Source: Clostridiales bacterium (GTDB lineage Bacteria > Bacillota > Clostridia > Christensenellales > Aristaeellaceae). From it: 33,167 nt of DNA. Positions 16,329 to 26,000 of this stretch are shown here, in pieces (positions within the stretch are counted from its first letter, which is position 1; each line of letters opens with the position of its first letter). The stretch covers positions 1 to 33,167 of the forward strand of contig JAAYIN010000097.1 in the NCBI GenBank assembly GCA_012523405.1. The letters run 5' to 3'. The notes under the pieces were generated by a model that was given only the letters and a program-made list of their open reading frames with translations, was not told where the DNA came from and made no database searches. Both the position numbers and the translations under genes were made by a program.

Positions 16329-17530
16329 TGGTTTTTACGGCGACGGCGGTATAGCAGCATCGCCAGTATGCATGCCGCTCCCATCAGCACAAATGCAGCC
16401 ACCACATATAGCATCATGTCGCTCTCATCGCTCGTTTGAGGCAACGCACCAAGCGGCGTACCGTAATCATCGTAATAGACCCATTCCTCGTCAACATAGC
16501 GCACGCTGACAGGCACCAAAGGTTGAGGCGAGGGCGAGGGCGTAGGCGGCGGGGTAATAAAGGAGGTAGTAACAGGCGGCGGGGTGATGTTTGGATCAGG
16601 TGTGGGCGTTGCATGGATATTGGTAATGGTGAAACCATTCTTGTCATACTTTGTTTCATACCCGTTTACCCCTACCTCACGCACCAGATAATCATAGCGA
16701 TTGCCGCTGCTATCATAGCGCACCAAATCATAGAACGTGAACTTCCACTCGTTCCCAACTCCTGCCATATCCACCGTCAAATAAGGCGTCGTGTCGTATT
16801 CCAGCGCACTGGACAGCTTCTGATACAGATGGATTACAATGTTCTTGGGGCGCAGTGCATCCGCGTCGCTTGAGTCCTTCCAGCTCTTTGTCACCACCAA
16901 GTTGATATAGGACGGATAGCTTGGCACAACCGGCGGATCAGTCGGAGGCAAGGTGATGAGCGGCGGCGTTGACGGTGCAGGGCTCGGCGTTGGGGTTGGG
17001 GTAGTCTCTAGTTTTGGGAATGCTTCAATCGTTTCTGCCCAGTGAGTGCTTGAGCTGTTCATCACAGGGATCGCCACCAGAAATGGCGCGATGAACTCGA
17101 ACTCGTCTGCCATTCCTTCCGACTTCGTTTGTCGGATATAGTAGATACCATGGGCAAGGCTTGACCAAGTCGCCTGTCCGTTCGCATCCGTGGTCATGCT
17201 TACACCTTCCAAGCTATTTGGTTTGGCAAATACTGCCGCCAGCTTTTCTATGACCGCAGTGCCTTTTTCGATTGTGAAATTCTCAAATGATATGCCCTGC
17301 TGCGTATAGGGCTCGATCGCCTCAAATTCGCCTGTTTGCCCCGACTGCTTTGTGCGTCCAATCTGGTAGACCGTCAGCGTTGCCCCCTCGACCGGCGACC
17401 CTTCGAATTTCAGGCTGACATTCACCATGCCCATTCTCTGCCCTATTGCAATGGCAGGCAAAAGCGCGGCGCAAAGCATCAGCAGGCACAGTCCAATGGT
17501 TAATGCACGTTTCATTTTCACACCACCCAT
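16325..17530 (-). CDS. Minor pilin or pilus base protein with LPQTS sorting signal
   Basis: A 401-residue wall-anchored protein. The signal peptide is followed by a SpaA/Cna B-like domain (about 35-170) and a Pro/Thr-rich linker. A second Cna B domain (about 205-310) starts INLVVTKSWKD and includes YLVREVGVNGYET, whose Glu is the usual isopeptide catalyst. A second Pro-rich linker leads to the C-terminal signal: LPQTS (363-367), a hydrophobic helix, then RRRRKNQ. LPQTS replaces the usual LPXTG and is closer to class B sortase motifs such as NPQTN. The start ATG at 17530 uses AGAAGG, which lies inside the stop region of the preceding sortase gene. A later ATG at 17515 is possible. The gene overlaps the downstream sortase-C39 gene by 4 bases. 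Confidence 0.87.
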   Translation of the reverse strand: MGGVKMKRALTIGLCLLMLCAALLPAIAIGQRMGMVNVSLKFEGSPVEGATLTVYQIGRTKQSGQTGEFEAIEPYTQQGISFENFTIEKGTAVIEKLAAVFAKPNSLEGVSMTTDANGQATWSSLAHGIYYIRQTKSEGMADEFEFIAPFLVAIPVMNSSSTHWAETIEAFPKLETTPTPTPSPAPSTPPLITLPPTDPPVVPSYPSYINLVVTKSWKDSSDADALRPKNIVIHLYQKLSSALEYDTTPYLTVDMAGVGNEWKFTFYDLVRYDSSGNRYDYLVREVGVNGYETKYDKNGFTITNIHATPTPDPNITPPPVTTSFITPPPTPSPSPQPLVPVSVRYVDEEWVYYDDYGTPLGALPQTSDESDMMLYVVAAFVLMGAACILAMLLYRRRRKNQ

Positions 17531-17534
17531 TTCA

Positions 17535-18356
17535 TCACCTTCTACCCTTTTGCTTGATCAGCAACACAATGAATAATAACAACAGCACGCCCGCTACGCC
17601 AAAAATCAATTCTTGCTTATATCGAATGTAGATGGGCTGTATTGCTTCCTCTGCCGTCTCCGCTTCTTGGATAACCTCTCCCTGCAATGCCCCGCGAACC
17701 AAAAGCCTATGCGAGTTCACTCCGTATGGCGTGCAGGTCATGAGGGTTACATAGTTCTTATCCCGATCAATCACCAGAGATTCTACTTCCTCAGGAAGAA
17801 TGACCTTGATGTCATCCACCGTATATCCCCATGCACGATTGAGCACATGGATCGTAAACGCGTCACCGACTTCAAGCTCTGCAAGCTCGGTAAACAGTCT
17901 GGCAGAAGGAAGCCCTCTATGTGCTGACAGAATTGAATGAACGCCTTCGCCCTCAATCGGTAACGATGTTCCGGGTAAATGACCCACCATCCTTTGCAGT
18001 ACATCTTCCTCCACCGTATGTGCAATTGTCAGGTTCACGTCAATTTTCGGTATTTCAATATAACCCATAATGCCATCATCATTGGGGTTAAGGGTTGATA
18101 GATAGGTTGGCATTTCTTCGTCAGCCAATGAAGACAGCGACCCCTTTTCGCGCAGCTTTTGATTATACTGTTTTGCTTGATCAAGTATTTCTTGATTATG
18201 CGCCAAATTATCCAAATGTGCTTGCTCATTGTAGGTCTGGATCGCACGGCTTTGGGTGAAGGAGTTAATATAATTTGAAATGGTAGGATACAGCAGTATC
18301 ATCAACCCCAGCACAAACACAAGTATTAACATGATATTAAATAGCTTTTTCTTCAT
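17535..18356 (-). CDS. Class C (pilus-polymerising) sortase
   Basis: A 273-residue transpeptidase that joins pilin subunits by cleaving LPXTG after Thr and passing it to a Lys of the next pilin. N-terminal (about 6-28) and C-terminal (about 248-267) membrane helices are typical of class C. The catalytic set is His146 (LSAHRGLP), Cys208 (TLMTCTPYG) and Arg217 (NSHRLLVRG). DGIMGYIEIPKI opens the core. The DP-aromatic lid motif usually found before that core is not visible; the segment reads SSLADEEMPTYLSTLNPN. It lies directly downstream of the major pilin, with a hairpin between them, and its stop is 4 bases from the next start. Confidence 0.93.
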   Translation of the reverse strand: MKKKLFNIMLILVFVLGLMILLYPTISNYINSFTQSRAIQTYNEQAHLDNLAHNQEILDQAKQYNQKLREKGSLSSLADEEMPTYLSTLNPNDDGIMGYIEIPKIDVNLTIAHTVEEDVLQRMVGHLPGTSLPIEGEGVHSILSAHRGLPSARLFTELAELEVGDAFTIHVLNRAWGYTVDDIKVILPEEVESLVIDRDKNYVTLMTCTPYGVNSHRLLVRGALQGEVIQEAETAEEAIQPIYIRYKQELIFGVAGVLLLLFIVLLIKQKGRR

Positions 18357-18374
18357 CGTAAACTCCCATCATTC

Positions 18375-18405
18375 CCTATCGGGGGAGTGTTTCTCCCCCG
18401 ATAGG
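18375..18405 (-). promoter_or_regulatory. Intercistronic hairpin between major pilin and sortase
   Basis: A perfect 13-base inverted repeat (18375-18387 and 18393-18405) has a 5-base loop and a run of five G:C pairs. No U-run follows on the minus strand. It lies between the pilin stop and the sortase start, so it more likely stabilises or processes the pilin mRNA, or partly attenuates readthrough, than terminates fully. Confidence 0.65.
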
Positions 18406-18433
18406 ATGATTCGCGCTTGGACATCGGTTGATA

Positions 18434-19984
18434 TTATACGTTTTTCTTGCGATTCCTAGAAATAAGGAGAATGACTACACCAGCCATAATGACAATACCA
18501 ACGATTGTGAAAATCGTAGTACCAATTCCGCCCGTGGGGGGCAGCGCAATACCCTTTTTGTTTTCCACTTCGAGATGATAATACTGGGAACCATTCTTAA
18601 GTAACTCACTACTTCCATCTTGAACGATTTCGATTTTGGTATAACCGTCGACAGCATTATATCCACTGGGTGCATTGATTTCCTTAAGGTAGTATATGCC
18701 CTCGTCTAAGCCTGTGATATACAGCAGACCATTTGCATCAACAACAAGGTCTTTGCTTCCAGCTATACTTAGCTTATATCTATTTATGGTATTTCTTTTT
18801 GGTTCAAGATCCAAAATGGCAATGTCCCGAGAATCGGTTGTACTCTTAAATAATAACGGTTCGTTTATTATTTTTCCATCTTTGTCTGTAGCGTATAGCT
18901 CGAACGTCGCACCTGGAAGCAGTTCTTTTGTTTTTGTTCCATCGCCAGCCATATGGTATTTGACCAGCTCAAAACCAAACGTATAGACAGGAACCGTCTT
19001 TTTTTCTCCCTCTGTTACTGTAGTAGGCGTGGTTGAGTAATACAATTGTGCAGCGTTGTTGTTTGCATCCTTTACCATTGAAACCTCATCATTAATCAGC
19101 ACATCGTAATTAACCGTGATTTTTCTACTTCCGCTATCCGCAAAAGGTAGGGTTTCGTAGTTGAATTCAATAGTAAATGTAGGACCACTTTCCTCACCTT
19201 TAACAACTCTGTAGTGATCTAGATTAGTTAGTGGTTCATCCCCAAGCTTAATAGTAAAGTTGTCACTAATCGGCTCCTTAATTATCAATTCAAGACCAGC
19301 TGATAAGGTATCAATGATATTGAATGTGACATTTTCGTAGTCCGAAGAGTACACAGGCACGGTTGTTGTGATTTCAAAAGGAACAATACTGCCGACACCG
19401 ACACCATTATCTACAATCTCGTCTTTTTCAGAGATCGTTTTTTCGATAATTGGGCTTTCTGATTTCAATTCAAAGTCGTTACAGATCAGTTCCCCGCTAA
19501 CAGGCTTCACTGATAAACCAACCGGTGAGTATATAGTAGCTGTGCCTTCAATTATGAGTATGTATTCGCCCATAGCTAGTTCCAGCTCCACGGCTGCCGG
19601 TTTTTCCGCATCGTTATACACCTGAGCATATGCTTTGTAATCTTCTCCAAAGGTTTTATTATTTTTCGCTATTAAGAACTCGATATAAAAAGCTTCCAAA
19701 GCTTCTTCGCTAAGAGTTTCAGAAAACTCATGTGCCAGACCATACTTGGGTACAGCCCAAGCTTCTATTTCCGTTGCCCACTTGACACCCGGGTTCACAA
19801 CCATATGCAAATCTTCACTATACGTGACGTCCATAATCTTATATGCATAAGCGGTTGCCTTATCGTCAATTTGGGGGATTTGCACTGTCATCGTAGAATC
19901 TTTAGTAATCTCCGCCAACGCCCCGCCGCAGATAGACAGCAGCATAACCAGTACCAATAGCAAGCTTGCTAGTTTCTTCATCAT
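18434..19984 (-). CDS. Major pilin, SpaA-type, LPPTG-anchored
   Basis: A 516-residue shaft pilin (residue numbers here count from the ATG at 19990). A signal peptide ends near GGALA. An N-terminal domain reaches about residue 170 and is followed by FELKSESP, the place of the pilin-motif Lys (Lys176 is the candidate linker). A middle isopeptide domain starts PIIEKTISEKD and ends near NNNAAQLYYS. A C-terminal Cna B/SpaA domain starts FGFELVKYH and carries the E-box YYLKEINAPSGYN (Glu437). The sorting signal is LPPTG (483-487), a hydrophobic helix, then RNRKKNV. ATG at 19984 is preferred because AAAGGA is 6-7 bases upstream; ATG at 19990 is too close to it. It is followed by the hairpin and the class C sortase, the usual pilin-sortase order. 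Confidence 0.93.
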   Translation of the reverse strand: MMKKLASLLLVLVMLLSICGGALAEITKDSTMTVQIPQIDDKATAYAYKIMDVTYSEDLHMVVNPGVKWATEIEAWAVPKYGLAHEFSETLSEEALEAFYIEFLIAKNNKTFGEDYKAYAQVYNDAEKPAAVELELAMGEYILIIEGTATIYSPVGLSVKPVSGELICNDFELKSESPIIEKTISEKDEIVDNGVGVGSIVPFEITTTVPVYSSDYENVTFNIIDTLSAGLELIIKEPISDNFTIKLGDEPLTNLDHYRVVKGEESGPTFTIEFNYETLPFADSGSRKITVNYDVLINDEVSMVKDANNNAAQLYYSTTPTTVTEGEKKTVPVYTFGFELVKYHMAGDGTKTKELLPGATFELYATDKDGKIINEPLLFKSTTDSRDIAILDLEPKRNTINRYKLSIAGSKDLVVDANGLLYITGLDEGIYYLKEINAPSGYNAVDGYTKIEIVQDGSSELLKNGSQYYHLEVENKKGIALPPTGGIGTTIFTIVGIVIMAGVVILLISRNRKKNV

Positions 19985-20081
19985 TTCCATTCCTTTCTTT
20001 TGTAAACAAAGTTCTTGGGTTCATCCGTTTCATCTGTTATTTCGCCTATATGGGATCGGAAACGAAGTGTGACATTTCGTT

Positions 20082-23000
20082 TCATACCACCATCCTTTTT
20101 TTACGCCAGCTCCATGCGAGCATGAGTCCAGCTATCAAAGAAAGTAATAATCCACAGGCTGTAAACCAATGAGTACCCATTCCTCCTGTTACAGGCAGCT
20201 CAATGATCTTTTGATTGGCGAGGGTGAATGCATCTTTCTCGCCTTGGAGCGTGATGCTTCCGCCCTCAGGGGCGATCTGCGTGGCAATCGCAGTGAGCGT
20301 TCCATCCTCATCGGACTTGACAATCTCGATTTCCCATTGATTTCCGCTGCCCAGATATCCGCTAGGTGCCTTGGTTTCCTCAAGCAGGTATTTGCCTTCT
20401 GCCAGTCCCTCATATACGAACCTCGTGGGGTCTGTTGATATGTTTGCTATGGGAACCTCAGAGCCTATCGGCGTAAGCGTGAACTCTGCTCCCGTTAGCG
20501 AAATGGTTGCTCCTTCAGGATCTTTGGTTTTTTTAACCTTTGTAAACGCGAAATCCATGACGGTTTGATTGATGGAAACACCGACACGCGGCGGAGAGGT
20601 CAGCTCCTTGTTTTGATTTCCTTTTTCATCTGCCGTATTCCAATAATATCCAAAGTTATTCCATGCGACCAAGCCCGCCTTTGCATTTTCGCCTAATGTA
20701 GCATTAAAGGTGATCATAAGCGTCTCGCCCTGTTTTAGCGGGTATGTGCTCATTAGCCTAAATGACCTCGCGCCATCAAAATATGTGCTGCTCCACTCCC
20801 CTGCATCCGCCTCCAAGTACTCCTCTTGGTCAAAACCATCCGCTTTGATCGAGTAGTACATCTGATACTGAGTGACTTCAAGTTTGGCGGACGTTCCATC
20901 CATGTGCGACACATAGACAGCAGGCATAGTTTTGAATTGGACATCAAAGGTACTGCCGCGTTCAGATGTCACATGCACTGGGTTTTTATCATCACTATGC
21001 GGTAGATTATCAATGATGGTGATGGTTGGCACCGTACTTTCGCCTACATTTTGCAGGTATAGCTTGTACTCCACTTGATTGGCTGCCGGATCTACAAGGA
21101 TGTAATTCGTCCCAGCAGCGCTGGCTTGATCACTGGACGCTTTATTGGAAGCATTGTTGTATTCCGAAACTTCCTTCCACGAAGACATCCCTTCTCCGCT
21201 GAATACATTGATGGCATCCTTGGCCGTGAGCGTGTTATACATATCCTCAGCGATATCGCCGTCCGCGCCCGGTTCACCCTTGGAATACTGCGCAAAGGAG
21301 CTTACCGTTTTCACAACAGCCGTATTCAGATGTCTTCCCGCATAATAATTGTTATCAACACGTTTGGTTCTCACTGTTAATGTAGCCGTTTTCCCGGGCT
21401 GAAGTGTGATTGGATGACCTTGGGCGCATGTCAGCAAATCAAACTCATACGAGCGCGCCGCCACAGCACCGTCGTCCCCCATCAGCTCGGTTGCGGTCGG
21501 AATATCAAGTTCGTACGTCTCCCCGTCTTCAACCTTCAGAATCGCGCTGAAAACCTCGTAAGGATGATCCATGATATCTGTAATACTATCCAGCTCGATT
21601 GGGTTTAGACCATCATTTGACACAACCACATCCCATTCATGATGGTCATCGGGCTTGATAATCGTCCTCGGGGTTACGTCATACCAGTTGTTACCATATC
21701 CGCTCGGTGAATACTTCTTAATGTTCTTGATGATACCCGGATAGATTTCACCCGCTTTGGTTGGGTAAATCGTAACCGATGATGTGAAGGTGGTTTGATC
21801 ATTCTCTTCGTCATACCAATTTGTACAATTCCCATCATTGGGATTACCGCCGCTGCTGGTCTTTGACGTGACATCCAAATCGCCCTGCGACGCAGCACCG
21901 TCAACCGTTACCTTCATCTGATTGACTAATGGATTGACAAGGCCGGTGTCTATTTTGCAGAGAATTGGGAAGGCAAAACCACTCACGACGTCTTTTCCAT
22001 TTGCTTGCGTAACCGCTGGTATGACCAGACCCTTCTCGCTATTTTTCAATGTAAATATCAAAGGCTCTTCACTTTCTCTAGCGACGGTGACACCAGTGAT
22101 CAGATTAAATGTCACATTGCTATTGTTGACATCGACATAATTTTTCCCCCAATAATTTGCCGAATGTGAATACCCCCAATTAGTAGTCCACTCATCGCCT
22201 GTCAGCAAACCTAAATATGTTACCCCAGGCGGCAATACATCCTCCACTTGACTGATGGTCATGTCGCTCTCTCCGGTATTAAACACAGAGAGGTAGTAAA
22301 CCACACAACTTGTATCCATATAGTGGCTCAGGCTCAGTCCCTTATCCTGTGCCTCTCCAACGCCATCACTATCACAACCCGCTAAATGCCTTACCCCTTT
22401 TTGGATATAGAGCTTCGCCTTGTTCTCTGGTAGAACGATGTCATGCGTGACCGATTTTTCCTCATTGCCATAAACCATCGTGTTCTTTACATGCGTAACA
22501 TTATTGCGTTTTAATGCCTCACAGTATGCATGCCATCTTGCTCCGCTTGGATACTTGACGGTGATATAATGGGTATAGGTAGTCTTTGCAGGTACTGTCA
22601 TATGTTCAAATGGAAATTTAAACTTATCTATTATATTGATCTGATCAAACAGACTCATCTGCCCTGTCTGTGTAATCACAGCATCGTCGGAAGTCCCAGT
22701 GGGAGCTTTGTATTCAAACGCTCCATAGGGATTGGGCAGAACATCGATAATCTTTCCCGTCTCCACAGCTAAGGACTTTTCGGTGTTGTTTGTGAAGGTG
22801 AGTTCATAGGTTACCTCTGCCCCTTCTGATAGCGACAGTGAATCCAGTCTTTTCTCGTCATCCGTTCCTTTTCCGACAATGATCTTTTTGTCGAAATCAA
22901 CTCTCGTATCTGCAAATTTAATCTCGTCTTTGACTTTTTTATCGGTATTAGATTTAACTTCATTCAATTTATCAACGGGCACGGCCTCCACTAACGCGTA

Positions 23001-26000
23001 GACAATCCATTCAACCTCATAGCCATGTTCCAATGTTCCGATTGGCAATATCATAGAAGGCGTGCGATCATCATTGTGGATGCTGCCGATTGCCGTAGCA
23101 TTGATCTGGGAAGACGGTGACTCGATAGTTCTCACGCAATAACCGATTGAATACGCATCATCATTCTGAAGTCTATTCCCCGCCTCATCAGAAAACACAA
23201 GACCTGCCGGAAGCGTATCAGTAAGCTGCAAGTCATTCAGCGGCTCTGCTGGTTTACCATTATGCTTTGCGACAATGGTAAACTTAATGACATCTCCCAC
23301 TCGGTAAGCTTTGTCCTCATGCTCTTTTGTGAGCGTAATATTAGGCTCTTCAAATGTCACATTCACGTTGACTTTCTTATCCTTATAGTGAAGCCAGTTG
23401 GTGAGTATCGAATTTGGGCGGTGTTTGAATGCTGCATTTAGCTTCGCCTTCAAAATGATGGTTACTAATTCTCCCGGTTCCACCTTAGGAATAGACCATT
23501 GAATTGTTGTTACATCATTCGCGCTTGTATAATCCACATCCACCGTACAGCTAGCATTCGTAGGTGTACCTACGGTTGGTTTTGCACCATTGACGCCAAG
23601 GAAGTATTGGTAAGGCACATTGGTCATATCCCGCACTACTTCATTGCCGTTTTGGTCAAGCATGATAAGACCCGCAGGGAGAATATCTTTTAAGCTTGCA
23701 TTTTTAATTGCCGCATAACCCACATTCTCCAACGTCAATGTATACGTAACCGTATCGTGACCTGCGCTCATCGTAGCTTGATCAACAGATTTACCGATAT
23801 CTCCCACAGGTGCTTCAACCTTCACTTCACCACTGTCACCTTCGTAATCATGTGTAGTTGATTCCCACTCGTTTATGATTGTTGCGCCTTCCCTCTGGTC
23901 GTTGTGTCTGACCATCGCATCAAAATTAAATGTGATTTGCTCCTCTTTTCCAATCTTGACAATCGTCCATGTGATGGTCGTTTCTTCATTTTCAACCGTA
24001 ACTTTCACATGGACATTTACTGAATTTCCAGCCTTATCTATTGCTGTAATGGTCGTTTCATACCCCGTAAAGCCCGACTCGTGCGGATCAATCTCTACCT
24101 GTTCACCATGATCGTCTGTGTAGACATAATGCAAACCATAGGGCAGTTTATCCTTGAAAATGACATTCTCCGCATCAACTCCGCCAATGTTTGCAGCAGA
24201 CAATGTGTATGTAATAATTTCGCCGTCTTTGTATGGTGCGTCGCCTTCTTTTTGAGATGGTACTTTTGTCAGCTTGAGGTTAGGTTTACGGATTTCGACG
24301 CTTTCTACAGCCTCTCCGCCTTTATTCGAAGTGAGCTTGTTTTTAATGATCGGATTATCTGCATTAGGTTCTTTATTCACAACCGTCTCCGTCGTGATAT
24401 GGACTTTTCCATTGGCGGGTATTTCATTTGAAAACTTCCATGTCAGTTTTGTTTCACCCGCTGCTCCTTGCGAGAGCCTCAAGGTACAGGTCAGCTGCGC
24501 ACCTGATTCATCGGTATAGATGTATTCCATCGTTTTCTCAGGAGTATGTGTCTGCCCTTCATAGTAGAACGTTAATTGGGATGGCAGCGTATCATACAAC
24601 TCCAGATTCTGTATGGATGTGGTTTCATTGTTGGTGAAGCAAAGATCAAACCATATATGATCACCCTTTTGATAATGCTTGTTTTCGTCAGCAACCGCCA
24701 CTCCCTCTTGGGTGACGTTCCACTTTTCGAGCAATATATCGGGCTTCTTTACAATTATCGTATCGCTTGCCGCATCGTTATCGTTTGTTCTTGCATAGTT
24801 ATATAGATGTCTCGTGTTCTTGTCATTCCAATACTCCGTTAAGGGGATTTCTTCTATTCTTACCGGTATCTCAATATTCATTGACCCCTTACCAGGAATC
24901 GTACCAACATCCCAAGTCAGCGTCTTACCATCAATTTTGCAGGTATAGCCGCTGATTTGATGGGTTCCATTTGCAAGCGGATTTCCATCTGCATCAACAA
25001 AGTGCAAATAGGATGGCAGGTTGTCCGTAATGACAACATTCGTCGCTGCAACGTCCTTTATATTGGATACAACCAACTGATACCTGACAATATCGCCTGC
25101 GAGGAAGTGATCTACGTCTACGTCCTTTTTCGTATGCGTTTTGCTCAACGTTAGATCTGTTCTACTATAGTAAACGGTAACTGTGTTACTGCGTTGGGTT
25201 TCGAAGCATGCTGTGTTCTCAAAGTAAGTAATGTCATTGGATATATTCGCTCTTGTTGTCACCTCAAACGTTTTGGTGCTCGTACCATCAACCTGTATGG
25301 TTTCTTGAGGCCATGTAATTTTGGTAACATTATTATCGATCGTCCAGATGACGTCTGCGTCTGTAAACGCTTTTTTCTGTTGATCCGTCAACATCAAACC
25401 GATGGGCAGCGTATCCGTAACAGAACCCGTTTCCGCTTTAGCACCTTTGTTTTTCACGTGCACTGTATAGGTGAAGCTCTCGCCCGCGACTATCTTTAAC
25501 TTCTCTGCCGCTTTCGTCACTTCAATCACTGAGTCTGCCTTTGGAATCACAACCTTTACATTAGCATCAGAACCTATCGGCGGGTCAGCATTATATGGAA
25601 CAGCTACAAAGTCCACTTCATTGTTGATGAACACATCGCTGCCGCTATTAAAGTCATCTGCCACAACCAAAGCCTCTGCATTTAGCTCCGCAGACAGCGC
25701 GACATGCTCCATTTCCGAATCATTCTTAGCATCCGCATCGCGCAATAATTGATTTAGCATTTTGATTTGATAGGTAATTTGATTGGACGAATTTTTTGTC
25801 ACGCTGATCACTTCAGCATTCGCAGGTAGATTAGTAAATTCGAAGATGGTGGTTGCCCCGAGCATTAGTTTATTGCCTTGAAAAACCGCCCCCGCTGGGA
25901 AGGTAACCCCATCAGGTAATGTCAGGGTATCGGTGACGGTAACGTAGTCAGTCCACACATCTCCGGTATTTCCGGATGAATTATTTTTGGTATTTGCAGA

